DNA of 64,000 nt from Paenibacillus sp. 32352 (GCF_002042965.1 NZ_MZNT01000003.1:248001-312000); one strand, 5' to 3'. Positions 42,679-51,150 are shown, counted from the first letter of the stretch. Numbers and translations are program-made. Notes: generated by a model from the sequence alone, not told the origin.

Positions 42679-43932
42679 ATGGATAATCAAACTGTCAAGC
42701 TAGAAGATATCATCGTGGCCAGTCACGTGCTGAAGGACGTCGTCCATCATACCCCGCTGCAAAAAAACTTTATTTTATCGGAAAAATATAACTGCAACGT
42801 GTTTCTGAAGCGGGAGGATCTGCAGGTGGTCCGCTCGTTCAAAATCCGCGGCGCTTATAACTTAATACGCAGCCTGCCGGAGGACAAGCTGGCCAAGGGC
42901 GTCGTATGCGCCAGCGCGGGCAACCACGCCCAAGGTGTCGCCTTCTCGTGCAAGGCGATGCAAATCCAAGGCAAGATTTTCATGCCTACAACGACACCCC
43001 GGCAAAAAATTTCTCAAGTGAAGCTGTTTGGCGGCCCTTTCATTGAGGTGATTCTGATCGGCGATACGTTCGACGATTCCTTGAATGAAGCGGTGAATTA
43101 TTGCGAAAGGGAAGGCATGCAGTTCATTCATCCGTTTGATCACCAAAAAATCATTGCCGGGCAAGGCACCGTAGGTCTTGAGCTGATGAACGATATGCGG
43201 GAGCCCGTCGATTTCGTCTTTGCGGGAATTGGCGGCGGCGGCTTGGCGGCCGGTGTAGGAACGTATATTAAAAGCATCAGTCCTTCGACCCGATTTATCG
43301 GTGTCGAGGCGACGGGAGCGCCATCCATGCGTCAATCGATCGATCAAGGCGAGATTGTGACGCTGACGGACATCGACAAATTCGTGGACGGGACAGCCGT
43401 GCGCCGTGTCGGAGAATTGACCTATGATATTTGCCAAAAGGTTTGTGATGACATTATCGTCGTGCCGGAAGGCAAGGTGTGCACAACCATATTGGAGCTG
43501 TACAACGAGAATGCCATCGTAGCCGAACCGGCTGGAGCGCTTACCATTACGGCGCTGGACTTTTACCGGGAGCAGATCGCCGGTAAAAATGTCGTTTGTA
43601 TCATCAGCGGAGGCAACAACGATATAGACCGGATGCAGGAAATCAAAGAACGGTCGATGATCTATGAAGGGCTTAAGCATTATTTTACGGTGGAGTTCCC
43701 TCAACGTGCCGGTGCTTTGCGTGAGTTCCTGGATGAAGTGCTCGGGCCGAACGACGATATTACGCGATTCGAGTATACGAAGAAGACGAGCAAGGAGAAC
43801 GGGCCTGCGCTGGTCGGTCTCGAGCTTAAGCATAAGGAGGACTATGAGCCTCTGGTCGAACGGATGCGGCTTAAAGGCTTCAAGTTTGTCGAGCTTAACA
43901 AAAATCCCCATTTGTTTAATCTGTTGATTTGA
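42679..43932 (+). CDS. ilvA: threonine ammonia-lyase (threonine deaminase)
   Basis: A 417-residue PLP enzyme that converts threonine to 2-oxobutanoate, the first step to isoleucine. Seen: PLP lysine in VVRSFKIRGAYN (Lys about 55), CASAGNHAQGVAFSC, the phosphate-binding glycine loop GIGGGGLAAGVG, IISGGNNDIDRM, and a C-terminal ACT-like regulatory domain of the short form (about 330-417; HYFTVEFPQRAGALREFLDE). Length matches the Bacillus-type enzyme with a single regulatory domain. The gene stands alone with its own promoter and terminator. GGAGGAG precedes the start. Confidence 0.95.
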   Translation: MDNQTVKLEDIIVASHVLKDVVHHTPLQKNFILSEKYNCNVFLKREDLQVVRSFKIRGAYNLIRSLPEDKLAKGVVCASAGNHAQGVAFSCKAMQIQGKIFMPTTTPRQKISQVKLFGGPFIEVILIGDTFDDSLNEAVNYCEREGMQFIHPFDHQKIIAGQGTVGLELMNDMREPVDFVFAGIGGGGLAAGVGTYIKSISPSTRFIGVEATGAPSMRQSIDQGEIVTLTDIDKFVDGTAVRRVGELTYDICQKVCDDIIVVPEGKVCTTILELYNENAIVAEPAGALTITALDFYREQIAGKNVVCIISGGNNDIDRMQEIKERSMIYEGLKHYFTVEFPQRAGALREFLDEVLGPNDDITRFEYTKKTSKENGPALVGLELKHKEDYEPLVERMRLKGFKFVELNKNPHLFNLLI

Positions 43933-43959
43933 TATGGAGAAGGTTATTCAACAACCTGG

Positions 43960-43986
43960 ACGCAGCTCAAGAGCTGCGTTTTTCTT
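43960..43986 (+). terminator. intrinsic terminator after ilvA
   Basis: ACGCAGCT, loop CAAG, AGCTGCGT, then TTTTCTTTTTT. Just before it, TTATTCAACAACCTGG resembles the right end of repeat copy A. Confidence 0.88.
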
Positions 43987-44020
43987 TTTTAAAGACTATG
44001 TTAAAATTTGGTATCAATAG

Positions 44021-44049
44021 TTGATATATACGAACTAGTGTTCTATAAT
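44021..44049 (+). promoter_or_regulatory. predicted sigma-A promoter of the VOC gene
   Basis: TTGATA (44021-44026), a 17-base spacer, then TATAAT (44044-44049). The gene begins 125 bases downstream; the leader between has no clear structure. Confidence 0.7.
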
Positions 44050-44173
44050 GAGAATGACATCACCGTTCGGAGCTGACATCCTCATGGATTTAAAGGAACT
44101 GAAGATACTTGCCGATCCTTAATATTTGCAACAGGATCAGGTAATCAATTTGTACACATAAGGAGATAAAGCT

Positions 44174-44626
44174 ATGGAAAAAAACAAATTACTAAGAATG
44201 GACAATGTTGGCATCGTTGTAGAATCCCTTGATGACGCCATTTCTTTCTTCGAGGAGATTGGCTTGAAGCTCGAAGGGCGAGCTACTGTCGAAGGTGAAT
44301 GGGCTGGCCGCGTAACCGGGCTGGGTTCACAGTGTGTAGAGATTGCTATGATGGTTACCCCAGATGGCCACAGCCGGATTGAACTTTCGCGGTTTCTCAC
44401 CCCACCTGTTATATCAGATCACCGAACTGCTCCTGTAAATGCCCTCGGTTATCTGCGCGTCATGTTCACCGTTGAAGACATTGACGAAATGGTATCCAGA
44501 CTCACTAAGCATGGGGCTCAGCTCGTTGGCGAAGTGGTTCAGTACGAGAATTCGTATAAGCTCTGCTACATTCGTGGAAGCGAAGGAATTCTAATTGGTT
44601 TGGCGCAACAACTCGGTAATAAATAA
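44174..44626 (+). CDS. VOC family protein
   Basis: A 150-residue glyoxalase-fold protein. Seen: LLRMDNVGIVVESLDDAISF, EEIGLKLEGRATVEGEW, PDGHSRIELSRFLTPP, LRVMFTVEDIDEMVSRLTKH and YIRGSEGILIGLAQQL. AAGGAGAT precedes the ATG. It is a single-gene unit with a clear upstream promoter. The residue pattern fits the large, mostly uncharacterised lactoylglutathione-lyase-like group; the substrate is not known. Confidence 0.85.
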   Translation: MEKNKLLRMDNVGIVVESLDDAISFFEEIGLKLEGRATVEGEWAGRVTGLGSQCVEIAMMVTPDGHSRIELSRFLTPPVISDHRTAPVNALGYLRVMFTVEDIDEMVSRLTKHGAQLVGEVVQYENSYKLCYIRGSEGILIGLAQQLGNK

Positions 44627-44734
44627 GTGACGGTTGAAGTCAGTGAACCCGTTTCACATTGCAGCCGATGCGATCGATTTTTTTGATTTTGACATCTATG
44701 ATCCTATTAAGCTATAGCTGCTTTTATATCAAAT

Positions 44735-44769
44735 AAAACCCTGGCCGTCCAACGGACAGCCAGGGTTTT
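44735..44769. terminator. bidirectional terminator between VOC and aminotransferase genes
   Basis: AAAACCCTGGC, loop of 13 bases, GCCAGGGTTTT. Perfect 11-bp stem with A and T runs on both sides. Confidence 0.85.
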
Positions 44770-44782
44770 GCAGATCAATCTA

Positions 44783-46090
44783 TTATTTTGCCCCCACTTG
44801 CTGCAAGTCCTGAACACCTTGGTAGATAGTCTCGAACAATTCTCCAAGATTCTCTTCCTCAATGCAGGAAAAGGCAACACGCAGATCCGTTTCGCCCAGG
44901 GCAATTGTGCCGACACCATACTTATCGAGCAGGTGGGTGCGGAGCGTTTCGGCATCAACGGTTTTCAGCTTCAAGCACATGAAGTAACCGGAGTTGAATG
45001 GGTAGTATTCCCAGACTCCATCGAATTTGCCGCTGTCCAGAATGCTTTTTACTTTGTTGGCGCGGCCCTTCATGATGAGGGATTTCTCATGCTTTTGCGC
45101 TTTGAAATCCGGGGAGTTCAGCGCGCGCAGGACAAAGGTTTGCGACGGATGAGGTCCGCTGGAAATGGTCGCCCGGATAATTCCCATCGTTTTTTGCTCC
45201 AAGGCAGCGAGCATAGCGTCGCTTTGACCGGCGTAAGTGATGAAGCCGACACGGAAGCCCCATACATACTCTTCCTTGGTCGCTCCGTCAATTTTGATAG
45301 ACAGCACGCGAGGGTGCAGATCGGTCAACTGGCCTGCCAGAGACTCAACCATCGAATCCTCGAAGAACAAGCCGAAGTAAGCGTCATCGGTTACCGCTAC
45401 GACATTGATTCCTGCTTCCGCAGCATCCTTGATAGCCGCTACGATCTGCTTGCCTTCTTCTAGGCCCGGTGTATAGCCTGTAGGATTGTTAGGGAAGTTC
45501 AGGACGACAATCGCTTTACCCTTGCTTTTTTGAGCGAACAGAGCTTCGCGAAGTCCTTCGGAATTAAATTTGCGCTCGCTGTTATAGAGCGGGTAATATA
45601 CCATTTCCGCACCGCGGCGAATACCGAAAGTCAGCTCGTAGTTTTCCCAGTTTTTATCAGGAATGATGACGACATCGCCAGGACCTGCATACAGGTCGGC
45701 CACGATACTAAGACCGTGAGTCAACGCGTTCGTCGCAATCGGGTTCCCCAGGTTTTTGCCCTCCAGCGAAGGGTTTTCCTCGATCATTTTGGCACGCCAA
45801 GCGGCACGCAGCTCTGGCTTACCGGCAGGAGGAGCGTATTCGTAAATATCTTTGGGATCGTAGGCGGATAATGTATCTTGAATCACCTTCAGATGCATAG
45901 GCTTGCCATTCTCTAATGCAGTACCGATGGTGGCATTGAATTTCTTTGCTTTTTGCTTTGCTTCTGCGGATTGGCTTAGGATGCCAACCTTAGGAAAATA
46001 GATTTGCTTGCCCAGATCGGACAGCATTTCATACACATAAGGGTTTTCTTTGGCAATCGTATCGTTGAGCTGTTGCGCAAGAGGGTTCAT
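44783..46090 (-). CDS. aminotransferase class I/II (PLP-dependent)
   Basis: A 435-residue fold-type I aminotransferase, cytosolic. Seen: YEYAPPAGKPELRAAWRAKM, ATNALTHGLSIVADLYAGPG, IPDKNWENYELTF, VVLNFPNNPTGYTP, AVTDDAYFGLFF (Asp binding PLP N1), and the Schiff-base lysine region SIKIDGATKEEYVWGFRVGF. The length of over 430 is greater than standard AspC-type enzymes. The amino acid specificity is unclear; an aromatic or aspartate-like substrate is possible. ATG 46090 is used; ATG 46108 lies 18 bases upstream and the intervening GGATGGAG could be the site. It is transcribed alone to a strong terminator. Confidence 0.85.
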   Translation of the reverse strand: MNPLAQQLNDTIAKENPYVYEMLSDLGKQIYFPKVGILSQSAEAKQKAKKFNATIGTALENGKPMHLKVIQDTLSAYDPKDIYEYAPPAGKPELRAAWRAKMIEENPSLEGKNLGNPIATNALTHGLSIVADLYAGPGDVVIIPDKNWENYELTFGIRRGAEMVYYPLYNSERKFNSEGLREALFAQKSKGKAIVVLNFPNNPTGYTPGLEEGKQIVAAIKDAAEAGINVVAVTDDAYFGLFFEDSMVESLAGQLTDLHPRVLSIKIDGATKEEYVWGFRVGFITYAGQSDAMLAALEQKTMGIIRATISSGPHPSQTFVLRALNSPDFKAQKHEKSLIMKGRANKVKSILDSGKFDGVWEYYPFNSGYFMCLKLKTVDAETLRTHLLDKYGVGTIALGETDLRVAFSCIEEENLGELFETIYQGVQDLQQVGAK

Positions 46091-46444
46091 CTCGCTCCAT
46101 CCTTCCATTCATCTAACTTACATAAATTAATAGGCATAACATTAGGCAATATTATACCATTTTCGACCGAGGGAGTCACGGCTTCTTTCGGAAAATGCCG
46201 AACCTTTTTCTGCCGACCTTCGAACGATGTACGTGATTTGTTCCAAAAACGATAAAAAATGGGAGGACAATTGTTGACAATGTTTGAAGTTCCTCCGTAT
46301 TGGTAGCGATGTACCCGGATTTATGTTACCATATACAGGGGCGCGGATGAACGTGATTCGTCTTTTTTTGCGAATTGAAACGTTTTATGGTTAATTGGAC
46401 CATCAACATCGCTGCCAATTATTACTGAGGAGGCAATTATTGTT
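46091..46444. other. 354-base intergenic region between aminotransferase and kduI
   Basis: Carries the divergent control regions of the two genes. Seen: TTGACA at 46274-46279 without a convincing -10, and a short palindrome-like TTGAAACGTTTTA at 46375-46387, which recalls LacI-family operators but is one base too short for the cre consensus. No gene or stable hairpin was recognised. Confidence 0.4.
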
Positions 46445-47278
46445 ATGGAAATCCGCTACGCGACAAATCCGACGGAAACGAAATCGTACGATACGGACAA
46501 GCTAAGAAACGAATATTTGATCGAAGGGCTGTTTGTTCCAGGCAAATTGACTATGGTATACAGCCACGTGGACCGTTTTATTACAGGCGGCGTTATCCCA
46601 ACTTCCGAGCCGATCAAACTCGAAGCGGACAAGCATGAGATGGGTGCTGACTTCTTTCTGGAGCGTCGTGAAATCGGGATCATCAACGTTGGACCTAAAG
46701 GCTCCGTTATCGTTGAAGGTACAGAATATGAATTGAACACTAGAGACTGCCTGTATGTAGGTCTTGGTAATAAAGAAGTAACGTTCAAAAGCGCTGACGC
46801 TTCGAACCCAGCACGCTTCTACTTCAACTCCACGCCAGCTCACAAGCAGTATCCAACTGTAAAAGTAGGTCTGGAAGAGGCTGAAACCGAGCACCTGGGT
46901 TCCATCAACTCGTCTAACGAGCGCGTTATTCATAGATACATCCACTTGAACGGCGTTCAAAGCTGCCAATTGGTTATGGGTATGACTTTGCTGAAGCCGG
47001 GCAACATGTGGAATACAATGCCTTGCCATACGCACAACCGTCGTTCTGAAGTATACTTCTACTTTGATATGCCGGAAGACGGCCTGGTGTTCCATTTCAT
47101 GGGCGAGCCTAGTGAAACCCGTCACCTGGTTGTTCGCAACGAGCAAGCGGTTATCTCCCCAAGCTGGTCCATTCATTCCGGTGTTGGTACCAACAACTAC
47201 ACCTTCATCTGGGCTATGGCCGGTGAGAACCAAGTGTTCCACGACATGGACAAAGTAGATCCTAAGGATCTTCGTTAA
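46445..47278 (+). CDS. kduI: 5-dehydro-4-deoxy-D-glucuronate isomerase
   Basis: A 277-residue cupin isomerase that converts 5-dehydro-4-deoxy-D-glucuronate to 3-deoxy-D-glycero-2,5-hexodiulosonate in breakdown of pectin, alginate or glycosaminoglycan units. Seen: MEIRYATNPTETKSYDTDKL at the start, GGVIPTSEPIKLE, FLERREIGIINVG, the metal-binding TMPCHTHNRRSEVYFYF and the third site SWSIHSGVG. Length is that of the family. GAGGAGG lies about 11 bases before the ATG. No kduD, kdgK, kdgA or uronate transporter is adjacent; it ends at its own terminator. Confidence 0.95.
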   Translation: MEIRYATNPTETKSYDTDKLRNEYLIEGLFVPGKLTMVYSHVDRFITGGVIPTSEPIKLEADKHEMGADFFLERREIGIINVGPKGSVIVEGTEYELNTRDCLYVGLGNKEVTFKSADASNPARFYFNSTPAHKQYPTVKVGLEEAETEHLGSINSSNERVIHRYIHLNGVQSCQLVMGMTLLKPGNMWNTMPCHTHNRRSEVYFYFDMPEDGLVFHFMGEPSETRHLVVRNEQAVISPSWSIHSGVGTNNYTFIWAMAGENQVFHDMDKVDPKDLR

Positions 47279-47306
47279 TCCGACAAGCGCATCAAGGTGC
47301 GTAGAA

Positions 47307-47355
47307 AAGACTGTTCCGCTCGACATTCATTTGTCCTGCGGGCAGTCTTTTTTTA
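47307..47355 (+). terminator. intrinsic terminator after kduI
   Basis: AAGACTG (47307-47313) and CAGTCTT (47343-47349), with the long loop also pairing CCGC/GCGG, then TTTTTATTT. Confidence 0.75.
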
Positions 47356-47563
47356 TTTGTTACAGGGCGGCCGGATTTTTTTCATTGTCAACGGATCGGG
47401 GCTGATGAGATAATGGGCTTGTGAGCAAGGGATAGAAAATGGGAGGAAACGGTCCGTAGACATCAGAAGAATCGTGAATCTGCAGCAAGAGAAGTCGTAT
47501 ATCATAGGCTCACGGTGAGTGCATAAGCCGATTTCCCTTACAAAGAATGAGGGGTTGATGAGC

Positions 47564-48151
47564 ATGGCAAGTATCGTCAAAATCAGGGCCAGCGTGTTTA
47601 TCGGGGGAATGAGCTGGCTGCCGGCAATTCTCGATCCGGAGACAGGAAACAAGCTGGAGTATGCAGCGGACATCCGTGGCTTCACTCCCCATGCGGTAAA
47701 CACAGGACGTTCTCGCGTTGAGCAGGAGGTAAGCGTCGATTTTGCAAAGCAAAGGCTGGTCGTTCACGCGAACACCGGCTTAACGATCTTGCGGGTAACC
47801 GACACGGACGGTAAGGTGCAGTTTAAGGAAGGCAGGGCGGCTGTGGACGGGATCACCGTATCGAATGAAGTCTGGGGAGAGCATGAGGTTTCCTTCGTGA
47901 TGAGAGCCAGCGTCAGCAATCCGCTAAGGCTTGACGCCCAGACTGTAGATTATCGTTTAGAGGTCACCGTGCATAAAGACGGCATTGCACATATCCGTGG
48001 TTCTCATGACGGCTTTCCATGCTATGAATTTTATAAACAGGTTGACTTTGGCGAGCATCAGCTTATTCATTCGCATCATTTTCTGGATACCGGAGATACG
48101 CCTCTGGCAATGGCCGGGGATATGGAATATCATTTCGAGAAGACCGTATAA
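47564..48151 (+). CDS. DUF3238-like protein
   Basis: A 195-residue protein matching the pattern of the DUF3238 family of Bacillales. Seen: ASIVKIRASVFIGGMSWLPA, DIRGFTPHAVNTGRSRVEQE, VSVDFAKQRLVVHANTGL, and GSHDGFPCYEFYKQVDFGEH, which is the family signature. There is no signal peptide. Function is unknown in the family. ATG 47564 fits the GAGGGG site nine bases upstream; ATG 47558 is an alternative. It is a single-gene unit. Confidence 0.78.
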   Translation: MASIVKIRASVFIGGMSWLPAILDPETGNKLEYAADIRGFTPHAVNTGRSRVEQEVSVDFAKQRLVVHANTGLTILRVTDTDGKVQFKEGRAAVDGITVSNEVWGEHEVSFVMRASVSNPLRLDAQTVDYRLEVTVHKDGIAHIRGSHDGFPCYEFYKQVDFGEHQLIHSHHFLDTGDTPLAMAGDMEYHFEKTV

Positions 48152-48160
48152 ATGAAACCG

Positions 48161-48196
48161 CCCCTCTGAACCCGTGCCAATGGGAGCAGAGGGGCT
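48161..48196 (+). terminator. terminator-like hairpin after the DUF3238-like gene
   Basis: CCCCTCTG, 18-base loop, CAGAGGGG, then CTTTG. Good stem, weak T-run; may act for both flanking genes. Confidence 0.5.
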
Positions 48197-48210
48197 TTGA
48201 ATGCGCCTGC

Positions 48211-48423
48211 TTAAAACGATTTCGCCTTGAAATGAACGACTGCGCTGTACAGCATTTTCCCGAGATTAGGGTCAAATACCACATGATGATCGATAGCGTA
48301 AACATCCAGCAGCAGCGCCTTGTTATTCTCGATTTGCCCCGAAATTTTTCGCTCCAGCGTCTTCATATCGTAAGCTTCGAAAAACTCCACTTTGTTTTCA
48401 ATCCGATCCAGACGGAACTCCAT
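48211..48423 (-). CDS. DUF2536-like small protein
   Basis: A 70-residue protein: MEFRLDRIENKVEFFEAYDM, LERKISGQIENNKALLLDVY, and the C-terminal LYSAVVHFKAKSF. The arrangement matches small Bacillus proteins of DUF2536, whose function is unknown. AGGAGAGGAAAG precedes its start on the minus strand. It is convergent with the DUF3238-like gene. Confidence 0.7.
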   Translation of the reverse strand: MEFRLDRIENKVEFFEAYDMKTLERKISGQIENNKALLLDVYAIDHHVVFDPNLGKMLYSAVVHFKAKSF

Positions 48424-48543
48424 GACTTTCCTCTCCTACTACGGTTTTTACCATCTATTGTACCAGATATAAGATTAGGGACAAGACTTGTGCGGTAATG
48501 CTTTCTCTGAGCAGTACTCGAATGAGGGAGCGATGACTCGCCC

Positions 48544-48571
48544 GGAAGATAGGTCTTCCTCCGGAGGAAGA
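48544..48571. promoter_or_regulatory. overlapping alternative hairpins upstream of the MFS-ypsA unit
   Basis: GGAAGA-TAGG-TCTTCC (48544-48559) overlaps a perfect 18-bp palindrome TCTTCCTCCGGAGGAAGA (48554-48571). The two hairpins cannot form together. They lie about 85 bases before the MFS start codon. The stretch 48424-48653 shows no other gene-like feature. Confidence 0.35.
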
Positions 48572-48653
48572 ACGCCTATGCTTTGCCTCACGAAAAACAC
48601 GTTGTCAATCCATGGAACGGGTGAGATAATAGGTCTCGTACGCCTTATTCTAT

Positions 48654-49844
48654 ATGAAAAGAGAGAACCCTCTCATGATCTACTTTCTGTTATTTTACAC
48701 GATTGTCTATATGGGAAATGCAGTATACGGGACCTATATCCCGGTCTACTTCCAATCGGTAGGAGCCACTCCTGCACAAATAGGCACTTTGCTGAGCTTG
48801 GGGCCGCTAGTGGCCGTGCTTGCCCAGCCTTTATGGGGGATGGTAGGGGACCGGGCAAAAACCAAGAACTCTGTGCTGGCTTGTCTTATTATCGGCAGCG
48901 GAGTCATGGTCCTGCTGTTTCCGCTATCTTCGGCGTTCTACTATTTGTTGATTATGGTATGTCTGTTTACTTTTTTCCAAACCTCTATCTTCGCGATCAG
49001 CGATGCCATTACCTTGGAGGAGCTGGACAAACAAAAGCGCTGGTCCTTCGGAGGCATCCGGTTGGGTGGAACGTTTGGCTTTGCCATGATGTCCATCGTG
49101 TTCGGCTATTTGGCCAAAATTCATATCGATTACCTGTTTCCCGTCTTTGCTGGGGTGATGCTGGCCTCTCTCTTGCTGTTAACGCGCTTTCCCAAAATAT
49201 CGGGGTATCAGTCGGCGGGCAACAAAATGCAGATCTGGGTTCTGTTCAAAAACCGCAAATTAATGACGTACCTGGCCATTAATCTTGTACTGCAAATAAC
49301 ATTGGGGTATTATTATTCGTTCTTTCCCATCTATTTCCGAGAGCTTGGGGCCGATAATGCAATGATCGGCTGGTCTATGGTTATTTCCTCGCTCAGCGAA
49401 ATCCCGTTTCTCCTGTTCGCCAACCGCTTGATGCAGCGCGTTCGGCTCATTCATATTTTATTGATTTCGAGCCTGGCTACTGCGCTGCGCTGGCTCAGCT
49501 TCTCGTTTACGGAAAATCCGTATTGGGTTCTTCCGGCTCAGGCGCTTCATGGACTGATTTTTATCGTCCTGACGGTTACGATGGCGATGTATATTAACCG
49601 GGAAGTACCGAAGGAGCTGAAAGCGAGCGGACAGACGCTAAACGGCTTGCTCAGTCTCGGAGTGGCAAGAATTATCGGCAGCTTTTTCGGCGGTTTCGCA
49701 AGCGAGGCTTATGGAATGCGCCATGTGTTTATGTTTAATGCCTGGATAGCGCTGGCCTGCAGCGCTTTTATCCTATGGATTAGCATCAAAGAGAAGAGAG
49801 CGGAGGCAGCCGCATCGGGAGACAAAGGAGTGCTGAATCAGTGA
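48654..49844 (+). CDS. MFS transporter, LacY/nucleoside-symporter-like
   Basis: A 396-residue membrane protein with 12 predicted helices of the MFS_1-like group that includes 3-phenylpropionate and nucleoside symporters. Seen: FLLFYTIVYMGNAVYGTYIP, the loop LWGMVGDRAKTKNSVL, GGIRLGGTFGFAMMSIVFGY, GYYYSFFPIYFRELGADNAM and the C-terminal GFASEAYGMRHVFMFNAWIA. The ribosome-binding site before ATG 48654 is weak; ATG 48675 is an alternative start. Its stop overlaps the ypsA start (GTGA), so the two are coupled. Substrate unknown. Confidence 0.85.
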   Translation: MKRENPLMIYFLLFYTIVYMGNAVYGTYIPVYFQSVGATPAQIGTLLSLGPLVAVLAQPLWGMVGDRAKTKNSVLACLIIGSGVMVLLFPLSSAFYYLLIMVCLFTFFQTSIFAISDAITLEELDKQKRWSFGGIRLGGTFGFAMMSIVFGYLAKIHIDYLFPVFAGVMLASLLLLTRFPKISGYQSAGNKMQIWVLFKNRKLMTYLAINLVLQITLGYYYSFFPIYFRELGADNAMIGWSMVISSLSEIPFLLFANRLMQRVRLIHILLISSLATALRWLSFSFTENPYWVLPAQALHGLIFIVLTVTMAMYINREVPKELKASGQTLNGLLSLGVARIIGSFFGGFASEAYGMRHVFMFNAWIALACSAFILWISIKEKRAEAAASGDKGVLNQ

Positions 49845-50392
49845 ATCGGATATTGGTAACAGGGTATAAGGCAGCTGAGCTGGGCATCTACTCACTGAAG
49901 CATCCGGGAATTCCCATCATTAAGAAAGCGATCAAAAAGCAGCTTACCGCCCTGATGGATGAAGGGCTGGAATGGGTTATTGTCAGCGGTCAATGGGGTG
50001 TGGAGCTGTGGGCCGCCGAGGCGGTGTTAGAGCTTCAGGAAACCCATGAACAGCTGCAGCTGGCTGTGATCACACCGTTTCTCGAGCAGGAGGAGAATTG
50101 GAGCGACGAGAAGAAGAGCTTGTACGCAAGCGTGCTCCAGAGAGCCAATTACGTGAACAGCGTGACGAAGATGAAGTATGAGGGTCCATGGCAGTTTAAA
50201 GAGAAAAACAAATTTTTACTGCGTAATTCGGACGGTATCCTTCTCGTATACGATGAGGAGAAGGAAGGGTCCCCAAAGTTCATGAAAGAACAAGCCGCTG
50301 CACTGGCGAATAGACAGGCTTACCGCATCATCAGCATCACCGCCAATGACCTGCAAAATATTATTGAGGAGGAACAGATGGAGCAATACTAA
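49841..50392 (+). CDS. YpsA-like SLOG protein (DUF1273)
   Basis: A 183-residue protein of the YpsA family within the SLOG superfamily, proposed to bind a nucleotide or nucleotide-derived ligand; B. subtilis YpsA affects cell division when overproduced. Seen: MNRILVTGYKAAELGIY, VIVSGQWGVELWAAEAVLEL, LAVITPFLEQEENWSDEKK, FLLRNSDGILLVYDEEKEG. The GTG start overlaps the stop of the MFS gene by four bases, so expression is coupled. In many Bacillales ypsA sits with gpsB, which is not seen here. Confidence 0.88.
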   Translation: MNRILVTGYKAAELGIYSLKHPGIPIIKKAIKKQLTALMDEGLEWVIVSGQWGVELWAAEAVLELQETHEQLQLAVITPFLEQEENWSDEKKSLYASVLQRANYVNSVTKMKYEGPWQFKEKNKFLLRNSDGILLVYDEEKEGSPKFMKEQAAALANRQAYRIISITANDLQNIIEEEQMEQY

Positions 50393-50459
50393 AACCTTCT
50401 TCCCCTTCATAAGATAGTATCACACTTAGGGAAACTAAGTGCACATTGGAGGGATTCAT

Positions 50460-50666
50460 ATGGGAGAAGAATTTCAAAGGGATGAATTGCTGGTTGAAGA
50501 GGCTGCAGCGGAAGTGGAAGTGATTGTAAGCGCTTCAGAAGAAGCCGAGGAAGAGGCAGTAGAGGAAGAGGTTGAGGAGGAAGCAGCTGAAGAGGCAGAA
50601 GCCGGCGAAGAAGCAGAAGATTCATCCGACGGGTCAGAAGAGTCAGGTTCAGAGGTTTCCGAATAG
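50460..50666 (+). CDS. small, extremely acidic protein
   Basis: A 68-residue protein built mostly of Glu, Ala, Val, Ser and Asp: MGEEFQRDELLVEE at the start, then EEAEEEAVEEEVEEEAAEE and a Ser/Glu-rich tail. It has no Lys and one Arg, so its pI is very low and it is probably unstructured or helical. ATG 50460 follows GGAGGG with six bases between. A terminator follows the stop. It is not recognised; comparable acidic mini-proteins occur in Paenibacillus, but no function is known to me. Confidence 0.65.
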   Translation: MGEEFQRDELLVEEAAAEVEVIVSASEEAEEEAVEEEVEEEAAEEAEAGEEAEDSSDGSEESGSEVSE

Positions 50667-50705
50667 CGTATTGCTCCAAATCCCTTCTCCAAGAACACAC
50701 ATTCG

Positions 50706-50735
50706 ACCTGTTCAGCGATGAACAGGTTTTTAATT
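50706..50735 (+). terminator. intrinsic terminator after the acidic-protein gene
   Basis: ACCTGTTC, loop AGCGAT, GAACAGGT, then TTTTAATTTT. Confidence 0.88.
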
Positions 50736-50782
50736 TTGCTTCTTTTCTATGTATAATAGGGTCTGAAGGCAGTAAGGAAAGG

Positions 50783-51094
50783 ATGAACCCTATAACTATG
50801 AACATCACCGATTACAGCGTGGAATTTGTAAAGGACCCGTTCGGCATTTTACCAGGCAAACGATACGAATTTGTCCTGGATATCGAGGTCGATGAGGAGG
50901 ACGAGCTGTACTCCGACCAAGGCTTGTATGTCAGAGCTATCTACAGCGTGGAGGAAGCCGGATCGCGAATCGTGAAATATGAGATTTTCGAAAGAGGGAC
51001 GGAGCGGTACCTCGAATTTGATATGGAAGATGAAGAAATTGCTTTGGTAGAGGCATTTTGCCAAGAGCATTACCATGAGGCTGAAGAAGCCTAA
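50783..51094 (+). CDS. DUF6509-like protein
   Basis: A 103-residue acidic cytosolic protein. Seen: NITDYSVEFVKDPFGILPGK, RYEFVLDIEVDEEDELYSDQ, GLYVRAIYSVEEAGSRIVKY and LEFDMEDEEIALVEAFCQEH. This matches small Bacillales proteins usually listed as DUF6509. ATG 50783 follows AAGGA; ATG 50798 also gives the family-like N-terminus. Function is unknown. A terminator follows. Confidence 0.72.
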   Translation: MNPITMNITDYSVEFVKDPFGILPGKRYEFVLDIEVDEEDELYSDQGLYVRAIYSVEEAGSRIVKYEIFERGTERYLEFDMEDEEIALVEAFCQEHYHEAEEA

Positions 51095-51110
51095 CTGCAT
51101 ACGCCAAAAG

Positions 51111-51150
51111 AAAAGAGCAAGCCGGAATTTGAACCGGCAGCTCTTTTTTT
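51111..51150 (+). terminator. intrinsic terminator after the DUF6509-like gene
   Basis: AAAAGAGC ... GCTCTTTT with inner GCCGG/CCGGC, then TTTCG. Confidence 0.82.

Noticed and set aside
42862..43911. 349-codon minus-strand frame antisense to ilvA
   Set aside because: ilvA is certain from its motifs, and the antisense product has no recognisable domain or start signal.
46375..46387. Catabolite-responsive element before kduI
   Set aside because: TTGAAACGTTTTA lacks one base between the conserved AA and CG of the cre consensus, so it is not claimed as a site.
48488..49282. 264-codon plus-strand frame overlapping the start of the MFS gene
   Set aside because: It shares most of its length with the MFS gene in another frame; the MFS translation has a full transmembrane pattern, this one has none.
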